The position numbers and the translations under genes were made by a program. From Prorocentrum cordatum (lineage: Eukaryota > Sar > Dinophyceae > Prorocentrales > Prorocentraceae), in assembly GCA_963575745.1 (NCBI GenBank), contig CAUYUJ010008064.1, positions 1-42,516 on the forward strand: 42,516 nt of DNA. The letters run 5' to 3'. The notes under the pieces were generated by a model. That model saw nothing but the letters and a program-made list of their open reading frames with translations. It ran no database searches and was not told the DNA's origin. Positions 18,925 to 28,985 of the stretch are shown in pieces (within the stretch, counting starts at the first letter, position 1; every line of letters begins with the position of its first letter).

Positions 18925-19115
18925 TCCTCCTCCTCCTCCTCTTCCTCCTCCTCCTCGTCCTCCCTCCTCCCTCCTCCTCCTCCTCCCTCCTCCTCTTTTC
19001 CTCCTCCTCCTTTCCTCATTCCTCTCCCTCCTCCTCCTCCTCCTCCTCCTCCTCCTTCCCCCTTGCCTCCCCTCCTCCTCTCCTCCTCCCTCCTCCCCTC
19101 CTCCTCCTCCTCCTC
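18925..19115. repeat. (CCT)n pyrimidine tract before an exon candidate
   Basis: About 190 bases of CTCCTC with TTT interruptions, leading into CGCCCCGGCAG at 19115-19125. Again a splice-acceptor-like arrangement. Confidence 0.85.
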
Positions 19116-19125
19116 GCCCCGGCAG

Positions 19126-19200
19126 GCGCCGGCACGGCCCGGCCAGACCGAGCTCGCGCAGAGCTCCGGAGCTGGGCCGCGGCTCAGCAGGAGGCCCGGG
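19126..19200 (+). CDS. Possible exon, helical/coiled-coil
   Basis: After CCCCGGCAG the frame reads AGTARPDRARAELRSWAAAQ and QEARA, an Ala/Arg/Glu-rich helix. It runs into a T-rich tract that ends TTTTTCCAG at 19273, i.e. a second acceptor. The following open stretch (19274 to about 19310) reads GARVDVGGEL. The helical character matches the candidates at 19983 and 27897. No family is recognised. Confidence 0.35.
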
Positions 19201-19273
19201 CTTTTTTTTATGTTTTTACCTTTTTCTTTCTTTTTTTCTTCTTCTTTTCCTCTTTATCTCTTTCTTTTTCCAG
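19201..19273 (+). promoter_or_regulatory. Candidate short intron end: T-rich tract and TTTTTCCAG
   Basis: A 60-base pyrimidine tract (TTTTTTCTTTC...CTTTATCTC) ends in TTTTTCCAG at 19273. It is a textbook-like 3' splice site between two open stretches, supporting spliced genes on the plus strand here. Confidence 0.35.
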
Positions 19274-19286
19274 ATGGGGCCCGGGT

Positions 19287-19617
19287 GGACGTCGGCGGCG
19301 AGCTCACTCAGAGGGAGAAGAAGCTTAGGAGAATTGAGAAGGAGAAGGAGCTCAGGAGAATTGAGAAGGAGAAGGAGAAGGAGCTCAGGAGAACCGAGGA
19401 GAAGGAGGAGAATTAGAAGACGTCCAGTGGGGGGGGGATTGAGAAGGAGAAGGCCTTCTCAGAAGGCGGCGGGGCTTCTCAGAAGCCCTCGCGCCTTCTG
19501 CGAAGGGTGCTCTGTCTTCCAGGGAAAGGGCTCGGAAAACTTCACAGAAGTCTGGGGGACGTCCGAGCCTTCTGAGAAGGCCGGCCCCTTCTCACTTCCC
19601 CCCTGGCTCGCCGCCTC
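19287..19617. mobile_element. Foldback element, GGCGGCGAGC family, copy 3
   Basis: Left CGTCGGCGGCGAGC and right CTGGCTCGCCGCC, with a GAGAAGGAG expansion on the left and CTTCTCAGAAGGCGGCGGGG in the middle. It is a longer relative of the 4470 and 15069 copies. Confidence 0.6.
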
Positions 19618-19619
19618 TA

Positions 19620-19978
19620 ATGGGGTCGGAGGATCGCGCCGCATCGCCGATGCATCGCCGATGCGTCGCCGATGCATCGCCGATGCTCGAAGAAGAACAA
19701 ACACTATAAACATAATTTGTGGCGCTCCGCGCGGATTTCTTGGATCCGCGCTGGGCCCCCTTTGGCGGCGCCTCTGGCGCCGCCCCTGGCGCGCTCCCCT
19801 GCCGCGCTCCGCGCGCCAGAGGGTGGGGCCCAGCGCGGATCCAAGAAATCCGCGCGGAGCGCCAAAAGTCTATGTTTATATTGGTGCATCTTCTTCTTCC
19901 AGACACATCGGCGATGCGTTGGCGATGCGGCGCGATCCTCCGACCCCACCCAGTCGGACCCCATGTTGGAGGCCTCTG
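19620..19978. mobile_element. Nested foldback: GGATCGCGCC family enclosing GGCGCTCCGCGCGG family
   Basis: Outer arms GGGTCGGAGGATCGCGCCGC (about 19623) and GGCGCGATCCTCCGACCCC (about 19929-19947) are reverse complements, continued by CGATGCATCGCCGATGC-type repeats. The inner element at 19687-19901 has ends TCGAAGAAGAA and TTCTTCTTCC. Its arms GGCGCTCCGCGCGGATTTC and GAAATCCGCGCGGAGCGCC pair almost perfectly over about 45 bases. This is the best preserved foldback in the window. Confidence 0.8.
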
Positions 19979-19982
19979 AGAG

Positions 19983-20150
19983 GTCGACCGGGCGCGGCGG
20001 GCGCTGGAGCAGCGCGAGAGGGACGTGGCCCAGCGCGAGTGCGCCGCCGCGAGGGTCGAGAGGCGCCAGGCCCTTGCTGCGCGGCGGCTCGAGGAGCTGC
20101 GGCAGCGGCTGGACGAGTACGGGGAGGACATCGGGGCCAACGACAGGGGG
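19983..20150 (+). CDS. Possible coiled-coil exon
   Basis: The frame beginning at 19983 reads VDRARRALEQRERDVAQREC, then AAARVERRQALAARRLEELR and QRLDEYGEDIGAND. This is a heptad-like Leu/Ala/Arg/Glu coiled coil, unlike repeat-derived frames. It starts right after the CTCTGAGAG end of the nested foldback, so the element's edge may double as the splice acceptor. No stop falls before about 20185 and no GT donor is obvious, so the end is a guess. No family is recognised. Confidence 0.45.
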
Positions 20151-20466
20151 GGATGGGCACAGGGGGGGACGCATCGACCCCCAATCGCCCACTGATCGCC
20201 GACAGGGGCCCGATGGCCCCAACCTGGCCGGGAAGGTGCAGAGTCACTCTCGGAGGCCCATCGCCGATTTCTCGGCGACGTATCGCCGATGGTTCCAGGT
20301 CGGTGCATCCCGCCCTGTGCCAGTCCCCCCCCCTACCGCTGCCCCATCGGGACAGGGGGGCCCCCGATGCGCCGCGCCCACTCCTGGGGTCGGGTCGGGC
20401 ATGTCCCTCTAGGGGAGGGACCTGCCAAAAGAATCAAAAAATTGCTTGGGGACAGTTTTCGGACTA
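20151..20466. other. Unassigned sequence with ATCGCC repeats
   Basis: Contains GATCGCCGACAGGGGCCCGA and CATCGCCGATTTCTCGGCGA-type words related to the preceding foldback family. No gene seen. Confidence 0.4.
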
Positions 20467-23400
20467 TTTTTCCCAACCATCCTGTGGTGTTGGGTCCTCG
20501 TTTTGAAGAGACGGTGCCCCGCGTTCCTCTCCTCTCCTCTCCTCTCCTTTCCTCTCCTCTCCTCTCCTCCTCTCCTCCCCTCCTCTCCTCCTCTCCTCTT
20601 CACCCACCCAGTACACCGCTTCGTGGCTCCATAGGGAGCTCCACCGAAGGCCCCAGTGCCCGCGCCCGCATGCGTCACACACACCCATTTCGGCACACCC
20701 CTCACACGCTTCGTGGCTCCATAGGGAGCTCCACCGAAGGCCCCAGTGCCCGCGCCCGCATGCGTCACATGCGTCACCAAACCCATTTCGGCAACCCATA
20801 ACACGCTTCTCCAAACGACGGCCCCAGTGCGCCGCCCGCATGCGTCACCCACACCCATTTCGGCACACCCCTCACCGTTTCGGGGCTCGCTACTTTTTTG
20901 TCTCTTCTCTTTATTCTTTATTTCCATAGGAGCTCCACCGAAGGCCCCCAGTGCCCGCGCCGCCATGCGTCCCACCCACACCCAATTCGGCACACCCCTC
21001 ACACGATTCGTGGCCCCATAGGGAGCTCCGCCGAAGGCCCCAGTGCTGCCGCCCGCATGCGTCACCCACATCCAATTCGGCACACCCCTCACACGTTTCG
21101 TGGCCCCATAGGGAGCTCCGCCGAAGGCCCCAGCGCTGCCGCCCGCATGCGTCACGCACACCCAATTCGGCAAACCCCTCACACGTTTCGTGGCCCCATA
21201 GGGAGCTCCGCCGAAGGCCCCAGTGCTGCCGCCCGCATGCGTCCCGCACACCCAATTCGGCACACCCCTCACACGTTTCGTGGCCCCATAGGGAGCTCCA
21301 CCGAAGGCCCCAGTGCTGCCGCCCGCAAGCGTCCCGCACACCCAATTCGGCACACCCCTCACACGTTTCGTGGCCCCATAGGGAGCCCCACCGAAGGCCC
21401 CATGGCTGCCGCCCGCATGCGCCCCGCACACCCAATTCGGCACACCCCTCACACGTTTCGTGGCCCCATAGGGAGCCCCACCGAAGCCCCCAGTGCTGCC
21501 GCCCGCATGCGTCACGCACACCTAATTCGGCACACCCCTCACACGTTTCGTGGCCCCATAGGGAGCCCCACCGAAGGCCCCAGTGGCGGCGCTCACATGC
21601 GCATGCGTCCCGCACACCCATTTCGGCACATCCCTGACAGGTTTCGTGGCCCCATCATCCACCAGAGGCCCCAGTGGCGGCGCTCACATGCGTCACCCAC
21701 ACCCACCCAATTCGGCACACCCCTCACACGTTTCGTGGCTCCATAGGGAGCTCCACCGAAGGCCCCAGCGGCCGCGCTCACATGCGTCCCGCCACCCATC
21801 CCGGCACGCCCCTCACAACAACAGGTTTCGTGGCCCCATGGGGAGCTCCACCGAAGGCCCCAGTGCTGCCGCCCGCATGCGTCACCACCCGCACCCAATT
21901 CGGCACACCCCTCACACGTTTCGTGGCCCCATAGAGAGCTGCACCGAAGGCCCCAGTGGCGGCGGTCACATGCGTCCCCGCCACACATCCCAGTACACCC
22001 CTCACGCGCTTCGTGGCCCCATAGGGAGCTCCACCGAAGGCCCCAGTAGCGGCGCTTACATGCGTCTCCGCCACCCATCCCGGCCCCCCCCCGCAGCAGC
22101 ATCATGTTTCGGGGACCCATAGGGAGCTCCACTGGAGGCCCCAGTGGCGGCCCGCACATGCGTTTCCGCCACCCATGTCGGCACGCCCCGCGCGTGTTTC
22201 ATGTCCCCATAGGGAGCTTCGCCGAATGCCCCAGTGGCACCTATCTCGGCACACCCCTCACACGTTCCGTAGTCCTATGGGGAGTTCCATTGAAGATGAA
22301 ACCCGCAGCTGCGGTACTGACAACTGCATATGGTTGGGTTCTACGCCAGGCTANNNNNNNNNNNNNNNNNNNNNNNNNNNNNNNNNNNNNNNNNNNNNNN
22401 NNNNNNNNNNNNNNNNNNNNNNNNNNNNNNNNNNNNNNNNNNNNNNNNNNNNNGCCCGCGCCCGCATGCGTCAGCCACACCCATTTCGGCACACCCCTCA
22501 CACGCTTCGTGGCCCCATAGGGAGCTCCACCGAAGGCCCCAGTGCCCGCGCCCGCATGCGTCAGCCACACCCCTTTCGGCACGCCCCTCACGCGTTCCGT
22601 GGCCCCATAGGGAGCTCCACCGAAGGTCCCAGTGGGTGTGCCCGCATGCGTCCCGCACACCCATTTCGGCACACCCCTCGGCCCCAGTGCCCGCGCCCGC
22701 ATGCGTCAACCACACCCATTTCGGCACACCCCTCAAACGTTTCGTGGTCCCATGGGGAGCTCCACCGAAGGCCCCAGTGCCCGCGCCCGCATGCGTCAGC
22801 CACACCCATTTCGGCACACCTCTCACACGTTTCGTGGCTGCATTGGGAGCTCCACCGAAGGCCCCAGTGCCCGCAACCGCATGCGTCAGCCACATCCATT
22901 TCGGCACACCCCTCACACGTTTCGTGGCTCCATAGGGAGCTCCACCGAAGGCCCCAGTGCCCGCGCCCGCAGCATCAGCCAGACCCAATTCGTCACACCT
23001 CGCACGCTTCGTGGCACCATGGGGAACTCCACCGAAGGGCCCCCAGTGCCGCGCCCGCATGAGTCAGCGACACCCATTTCGGCACGCCCCTCAAAACGCT
23101 TCGTGGCCCCATAGGGAAGCTCCACGAAGGCCCCATGCCCGCGCCGCAGCGTCAGCCACACCATTTCGGCACACCCCTCAAACGTTTCGTGGTCCCATAG
23201 GGAGCTCCACCGAAGGCCCCAGTGCCCGCGCCCGCATGCGTCAACCACACCCATTTCGGCACACCCCTCACACGTTTCGTGGCCCCATAGGGAGCTCCAC
23301 CGAAGGCCCCAGTGCCCGCGCCCGCATGCGTCAGCCACACCCATTTCGGCACACCCCTCAAACGTTTCGTGGTCCCATAGGGAGCTCCACCGAAGGCCCC

Positions 23401-23540
23401 AGTGCTGCCGCCCGCATGCGTCCCGCACACCCATCCCCTTCACACGTTTCTTGGCCCTATAGGAAGCCCCACCGAAATTGGTAGTGTCAACTGCGGTATT
23501 CACACCTGCACATGGTTGGGTCCTTCGTCAGGCTAATTCT
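20467..23540. repeat. Left arm of large inverted repeat: 90-bp tandem array
   Basis: The outer end (20467-20525: TTTTTCCCAACCATCCTGTG ... GACGGTGCCCCGCG) is followed by (CTCCT)n. Then come about 30 units of 90 bases with CACACGTTTCGTGGCCCCAT, AGGGAGCTCCACCGAAGGCC and GCCCGCATGCGTC. The inner end at 23488-23537 (GTCAACTGCGGTATTCACAC, then CATGGTTGGGTCCTTCGTCA) faces the spacer. Because 90 is a multiple of 3, all frames stay open as 30-residue peptide repeats. A gap of 100 N interrupts it, and a second copy of the inner-end sequence lies at 22300-22353 just before the gap. Confidence 0.9.
22354..22453. other. Assembly gap, 100 N
   Basis: Exactly 100 N, the usual placeholder for a gap of unknown size. 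It falls inside the tandem array right after an array-end motif, so the true order and copy number here are unknown. Confidence 0.99.
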
Positions 23541-24276
23541 GTTTTTCGCGTTCTCGAGTTTCGGGCTTCCGACGCTCCAGGATGGCCCCAGAGGCCCCCG
23601 AAAACCTCCCCAAAACGGCCCGAGAGGCCCCCAAGAGGGCCCTAAAATGATCCAAGAGGGACCCCAAACGGCTCCGCAGGCGCCCAAGATCACCCACGAG
23701 GACCCCAAGAGGGTGAACACGAACCACCAATTCGAACCTTCCGCCCCCAGAGGCCCCAAGAGGCCCCCAACAGAGCCCAGTAGGCCCCCTGGAGGCCCCC
23801 TGGAGGCCCCCAAACGACCCCAAGAGGCTCCGAGAGGCCACGAACGCGCAAACAAACGCCTGCGATGGCACAATACGGGCCAGCGGAATGGGTGAAGCAA
23901 GCAAATAACAAGGGAAGGACAGACGGGCTCTTCTGGCCAGTCAGTGCACAACGACTACCTGGCCTGCGGAGCCTGGGAGCCCCCTGAGCCCCCCGAAGGG
24001 GGATTGTGGGAAGAACGGCCCGCCTGAAACGTCCAAGAACACCTCGCCCAATGAAGCCTGCCGGGTCTACGAGGCCTCCGGGTTCCGGTAAAGAGATGGG
24101 GCGGCGGTGTCTGCCCCCTCAGGGGCGCTCAATTACATACAGTGCCGTTTTTTATACATGCTCCGCGTGCGGATCATGGATTTAAATGCAAGGATTGAAT
24201 ATTCAAACTCATACATTAATCATGTATTAAACTAAAAATCCAATATTTTTGAAACATCCAATGTATAACAAATATC
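23541..24276. other. Spacer between inverted arms
   Basis: It begins with a CCCCAAGAGG.CCC minisatellite (about 23575-23850), then about 280 bases of unassigned sequence. It ends in an AT-rich stretch (24120-24276) with TTTAAATGCA and TCATGTATTAAACT, the most AT-rich non-microsatellite DNA of the region. Confidence 0.6.
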
Positions 24277-26335
24277 CTGGCGAAGGACCCAACCATATGC
24301 AATCGTGACTACTGCAATTGTGAATATCTTCTCGGTGGAGCCCCCTACGGGGCCACGAAACGTACGAGGGGTGTGCCGAAATGGGTGTGCGGGACGCATG
24401 CGGGCACACCCACTAGGGCCTTCGGTGGAGCTCCCTATGCGGCCACGAAACGTGTGAGGGAGTTGACGAAATGGGTGTGGCTGGCGCTTGCGGGCGCGGG
24501 CACTGGGGCCTTCGGTGGAGCTCCCCATGGAGCCACGAAACGTGTGAGGGGTGTGCCGAAATGGGTGTGGCTGACGCATGCGGGCGCGGGCACTGGGGCC
24601 TTCGGTGGAGCTCCCTATGGAGCCACGAAACGTGTGAGGGGTGTGCCGAAATGGGTGTGGGTGACGCATGCGGGCGCGGCACTGGGGCCTTCGGCGGAGC
24701 TCCCTATGGAGCCACGAAACGTGTGAGGGGTGTGCCGAAATGGGTGTGGGTGACGCATGCGGGCGCGGGCACTGGGGCCTTCGGTGGAGCTCCCTATGGG
24801 GCCACGAAACGTGTGAGGGGTGTGCCGAAATGAGTGTGGGTGACGCATGCGGGCGCGGGCACTGGGGCCTCCGGTGGAGCTCCCTCTGGAACCACGAAAC
24901 GTGTGAGGGGTGGTGGCCAAATGGGTGTGGCTGACGCATGCGGGCGCGGGCGAGGGGGCCAATTCGTGAGCTCCGTACCAGAGTCTGCGTCTCTGAGGGG
25001 TGTGCCGAAATGGGTGTGGTGACGCATGCGGGCGCGGGCACTGGGGCCTTCGGTGGAGCTCCCTATGGAGCCACGAAACGTCTGAGGGGTGTGCCGAAAT
25101 GGGTGTGGGGGACGCATGCGGCCGCGGGCACTGGGGCCTTCGGTGGAGCTCCCTATGGAGCCACGAAACGTGTGAGGGGTGTGCCGAAATGGGTGTGGGG
25201 GACGCGTGCGGCCGCGGGCACTGGGGCCATCGGTGGAGCTCCCTATGGAGCCACGAAACGTGTGAGGGGTGTGCCGAAATGGGTGTGGGTGACGCATGCG
25301 GGCGCGGCACTGGGGCCTTCGGCGGAGCTCCCTATGGAGCCACGAAACGTGTGAGGGGTGTGCCGAAATGGGTGTGGGTGACGCATGCGGGCGCGGGCAC
25401 TGGGGCCTTCGGAGGAGCTCCCTATGGAGCCACGAAACGTGTGAGGGGTGTGCCGAAATGGGTGTGGGTGACGCATGCGGGCGCGGGCACTGGGGCCTTC
25501 GGTGGAGCTCCCTATGGAGCCACGAAACGTGTGAGGGGTGTGCCGAAATGGGTTTGGGTGACGCATGCGGCCGCGGCCACTGGGGCCTTCGGTGGAGCTC
25601 CCTATGGAGCCACGAAAACGAGATCGGCCACGAAGCGTGTGAGGGGTGTGCCGAAATGGGTGTGGCTGACGCATGCGGGCGCGGGCACTGGGGCCTTCGG
25701 TGGACTCCCTATGGAGCCACGAAACGTGTGAGGGGTGTGCCGAATTGGGCGTGGCTGACGCATGCGGGCGCGGGCACTGGGGCCTTCGGTGGAGCTCCCT
25801 ATGGAGCCACGAAACGTGTGAGGGGTGTGCCGAAATGGGTGTGGGTGACGCATGCGGGCGCGGGCACTGGGGCCTTCGGTGGGGCTCCCTATGGAGCCAC
25901 GAAGCGTGTGAGGGGTGTGCCGAAATGGGTGTGGCTGACGCATGCGGGCGCGGGCACTGGGGCCTTCGGCGGAGCTTCTACTATGGGGCCACGAAACGTG
26001 TGAGGGGTGTGCCGAATTGGCAGTGGGTGACGCATGCGGCGCGCGCACGGGCTCGAGGAGCTCCCTATGGAGCCACGAAACGTGTGAGGGGAGGTGCCGA
26101 AATGGGTGTGGTTACGCCATGGGGCGCGGGCACTGGGGCCTTCGGTGTAAGCAATCCTATGGGGCCCACGAAACGTTGATACGGGTGGGTGAAGAGAGAG
26201 GAGGAGAGGAGAGGAGAGGAGAGGAGAAGGAAGAAGGATAGGAGAGAGAGGAGAGGAGAGGAGAGGAGAGGAGAGGAACGCGGGGCACCGTCTCTTCAAA
26301 ACGAGGACCCAACACCACAGGATGGTTGGGAAAAA
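24277..26335. repeat. Right arm of large inverted repeat: 90-bp tandem array
   Basis: It starts with the inverted inner-end sequence (CGAAGGACCCAACCATATGC at about 24281). About 20 units of the 90-base repeat follow on the opposite strand (GGGGCCTTCGGTGGAGCTCC, GCCACGAAACGTGTGAGGGG, TGTGCCGAAATGGGTGTGG). It ends with (GAGAG)n and the inverted outer end (CGCGGGGCACCGTCTC ... GGATGGTTGGGAAAAA, ending 26335). The outer 59 bases match the left arm's outer end almost perfectly. Confidence 0.9.
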
Positions 26336-26345
26336 CACTAGGAAC

Positions 26346-26620
26346 ACACAATGATTTGTACTTTGGGGGGCCCTCTTTAGAGTCCTCTTGGAGCGTTTGG
26401 GCTGTCTTGGGGCCATCTTGGGCGTCTTGGAGCGGCGCTCTTGAGCCGTGATTCCGATTCGGGGACCCTTTCGGAGGTCCTTTAAGGTTCCTTGGGCCGC
26501 TCCTGGGGCAATCTGGAGGGCCCAGAAAACCGCCCCCGGGAGCAATATTGGAGAGGCCTGACGGCCGGTGCCGCCGACCGTGATCGAAAGGGCTAGGAGT
26601 GGGGGGGGAGGAAGCGGAGG
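26346..26620. repeat. TTGGGGCCATC minisatellite and unassigned sequence
   Basis: About 26365-26440 has the same TTGGGG-type words as 7-8.5 kb. The rest is unassigned. Confidence 0.5.
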
Positions 26621-26621
26621 A

Positions 26622-26945
26622 TGAGCAGGAGGAGGAGGAGGAGGAGGAGGAGGAGGAGGAGGAGGAAGTGCGTCCTTTGTGTGCCCGCTCGAAGAAAGTG
26701 CGCCCCGGGAATGTGATATTCTGACTTGGGACGTGCTCCCGGAAGAGGAAGAAGTGCATCTCGGGCGTGCCCGCTCGAGGACAATGCGCCCTAGGGGGGT
26801 GGTACTTTGACTCGGGGCCCGCTCCCGGGACGCCTCTGCGGGAGGCGGAGGAGGAGGAGGAGGAGGAGGAGAAGGAGGAGAGGAGCAGGAGGAGGAGGAG
26901 GAGGAAAAGGAGGAGGAGGAAAAGGAGGACCAGGAGGAGGAGGAA
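26622..26945. repeat. (GGA)n runs with repeated CGCTCGAGGA.A.TGCGC spacer
   Basis: (GGA)n at about 26627-26668 and 26845-26943. Between and after them a module with GTGCCCGCTCGA.GAAAGTGCGC recurs (about 26682, 26768, 26958), each preceded by GAAGTGCATC or GAAGTGCGTCC. This is a higher-order repeat of about 80-190 bases. Confidence 0.7.
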
Positions 26946-27445
26946 GTGCATCCCGTGCGTGCCCGCTCGAGGAAAGTGCGCGCAGACGGGCGTCGTATCT
27001 GCCCCGGGCCCCCCCCCCTTCCCCCCCCCTGCGGGGAAGGGATCAAAGGGAAGAGGCTTCCCTTCGACTCCACTACGGCGTCGTTTAATTTCGCGTTGGA
27101 TCGCGCGCTTGAGGAGGAGAGCCCTGGGAGGGGGAGAACGGAGACGACGGAGACGACGAGTCGAACGGAGAAACCCCTCACACGCGCCGACAGGGTCGGC
27201 GGATTTGGTGTTCACTCTATAGATGGTAGCACGACGGTCGTCGAGGTCGGGGCAGGCCTGACCTTGTCCGTGCCCTCGCCTTATGGCAGCACGACGACCC
27301 CAGGCGTCCAGCGCCGGGACTCTTGCTCGAGACCGGGGCCCCCGACCGCTCGAGCACTTCCCGGGGCCAGTCTCTCAGCCCGAGCCGTTTCCTGACGGCC
27401 CCGGGGCCCGGCAGGGGCCCCGCGAGCCCGACTCGGGAGCCTCGC
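26946..27445. other. Unassigned GC-rich sequence
   Basis: C-runs at 27008-27030, otherwise no recognisable gene or repeat. Confidence 0.35.
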
Positions 27446-27660
27446 GACGGGGGTCAATGCACACGGGGGTCAGCCAGAGCTCCCGATGTTGCGGGACCCT
27501 GCAGGGCCAGGGTCGCATTGACCCGGGCTCGGGTGCAGGATCCTGCAGGACCCTTCGCACTGACCCGGGCTTAGGTGCAGGATCCTGCAGGAGCCTGCAG
27601 GATTCTGCGGGCCTGACCGACCCAGGTCTGGAATGACCCAGGTCGGAAGATCCCCGACCG
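27446..27660. repeat. TGACCCGGG / GGATCCTGCAGGA repeat block, copy 1
   Basis: GACGGGGGTCAATGCACACG opens the block, then GGTGCAGGATCCTGCAGGA occurs twice (palindrome GGATCC/CTGCAG) among TGACCCGGGCT words. A related block is at about 28205-28445. Confidence 0.65.
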
Positions 27661-27691
27661 AACATCACGAAAGACCCCCCGCCGTGATTCA

Positions 27692-27838
27692 GGAGGGGAA
27701 AAAACACACAGACACAATGAATCGTCGACTCCCAGGAAAATATTGGAAAATATGGGAAGTGGGGGGGAAGACAGAAACCCAGAAAAGATTGGAAAATATG
27801 GGGAATCCTGTTATTTGTGTGTATTTGTTTGTGAGCGC
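27692..27838. repeat. ~145-bp dispersed repeat, copy 1
   Basis: AGGAGGGGAAAAAACACACA ... CAATGAATCGTCGA ... GGAAAATATGGG ... GGGGAATCCTGTTATTTGTG. Copy 2 at 28838-28985 is about 90 percent identical by eye. Confidence 0.8.
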
Positions 27839-27896
27839 CTTGAGTGATCGTCGTGACCCGAGGGGGCCTGGCTCTGCACGAGCCCTCCGCCCCTAG

Positions 27897-27968
27897 GACC
27901 TCGAGGAGGGTATCGCGGACCTGGCGGCGCAGCGGCGCGCCCTGCGGGGCGAGCGGCGGCGCGGCGAG
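27897..27968 (+). CDS. Possible 24-codon exon, helical
   Basis: A pyrimidine-containing acceptor (CCTCCGCCCCTAG, ending 27896) precedes 72 bases that read DLEEGIADLAAQRRALRGER and RRGE, a strongly helical, coiled-coil-like peptide. They end at GAG|GTGCGC, a plausible GT donor. The exon is phase 0-0. Its character matches the helix-rich stretch at 19983-20150, so both could belong to one plus-strand gene with repeat-filled introns. No family recognised. Confidence 0.4.
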
Positions 27969-28084
27969 GTGCGCCTGCGGGGCCCGGCGTGCTCCGGGCT
28001 CGCGAGGACCGACGGCTACTGGATGCCCCCGAGGTCAGGCGCCGGGAAGTGCGCACGCAGCGGGGGTCGGGAGCCTCGAGACCT

Positions 28085-28210
28085 TGGCATCGCTCGGACG
28101 TGTGCATTTTTTCTCGGCGAGGACCATCGAGGAGCATTTTGCTCACCGCGGGAATAAAAAACACGCACGAAACCGAAAGATGCACAGGGAATGGACGTCC
28201 GAGCGATGGC
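28085..28210. mobile_element. MITE-like element, TGGCATCGCTCGGACGT family, copy 3
   Basis: TGGCATCGCTCGGACGTGTG on the left and ACGTCCGAGCGATGGCG on the right. The interior GGCGAGGACCATCGAGGAGC and ACACGCACGAAACCGA match copy 1 at 13204 closely. Confidence 0.75.
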
Positions 28211-28445
28211 GAGAGACGGGGGTCAATGCAAACGGGTGTCAGCCAGGGCACCGGATCCTGCAGGATCCTGCGAAGACCGCTTCTGGCTGACCGGGGTCAG
28301 CGAGCCGCTCGTGGCCGCGAGGCGGCCGCGCATGCTGGCTGACCCGGGTTTTGCGAAGACCTGCGCTGCAGTTTTTGTTCTTGCATTGCAGTTTTTGGTT
28401 TCCTGCTGACCCGGGTCTGGATTGACCCGGGTCAGAAGATCCCTG
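28205..28445. repeat. TGACCCGGG / GGATCCTGCAGGA repeat block, copy 2
   Basis: ACGGGGGTCAATGCAAACGG, GGATCCTGCAGGATCCTGC, then CTGACCCGGGT and TTGACCCGGGTCAGAAGATC. Resembles 27446-27660. Confidence 0.65.
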
Positions 28446-28485
28446 AGGGGGGTCGTTAAAGGTGCCATTGGCCCAAGATGTCCTG

Positions 28486-28670
28486 TACAGTCAGCCCGCA
28501 CTGCAAGGATGGGCGACCTTCCCAAGGGGACCCTTGCATCCTCCCCCTTCGGCCCCTCCGTGGCCGCTTTCGCTGGTCGCGCCCCGCTCGCAGGGTGTCG
28601 ACATGGCCTTCCAAGGCCCTTGCGTCTTTATCGTGCATCCTTCTCATGCGGGTTGGGTGCATCGGCGACT
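28486..28670. repeat. Dispersed ~180-bp repeat, copy 3
   Basis: TACAGTCAGCCCGCAC ... GGATGGGCGACCTTCCCAAG ... GTGGCCGCTTTCGCTGGTCG ... GACATGGCCTTCCAAGGCCC. Matches the copies at 13932 and 14650. Confidence 0.65.
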
Positions 28671-28837
28671 ACCAAGGGTGAGGTTACGCCAGGGGGGGGG
28701 GGGGTTGCGATCGGCGCCTTTCGGGGCCTGGGGGGCACGAAACTGTCCTCGTCGGGCCGCGGGGCGCGGCGGAGGGCTCTATCGAGGTCCCCGCCCGCCC
28801 TTCAGGGTGCCTCCAGGATGCCGGACGCAAGCCACTC

Positions 28838-28985
28838 AGGAGGGGAAAAACACACACAGACACAATGAATCGTCGATTTCCAGGAAAATATGGGAAAATA
28901 TGTGAAGTGGGGGGGAAGACAAAAACTTAGAAAATATGAGAAAATATGGGGAATCCTGTTATTTGTGTGTATTTCTTTGTGTGTC
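28838..28985. repeat. ~145-bp dispersed repeat, copy 2
   Basis: Near copy of 27692-27838, with the same start (CAGGAGGGGAAAAACACAC) and end (GGAATCCTGTTATTTGTGTG). Confidence 0.8.

Noticed and set aside
20411-21743. Long open frames of 280-370 codons in the 90-bp arrays
   Set aside because: They follow from a period divisible by 3, are open on both strands, and have no start/stop or homology logic.
22597-23430. Zinc-finger-like Cys/His pattern in the 30-residue repeat
   Set aside because: Spacing follows the DNA period and appears in only one of several equally open frames.
20600-26180. CRISPR-like array
   Set aside because: The whole 90-bp unit is conserved with no unique spacers, in eukaryotic DNA. 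The same holds for the 152-bp array at 37.0 kb.
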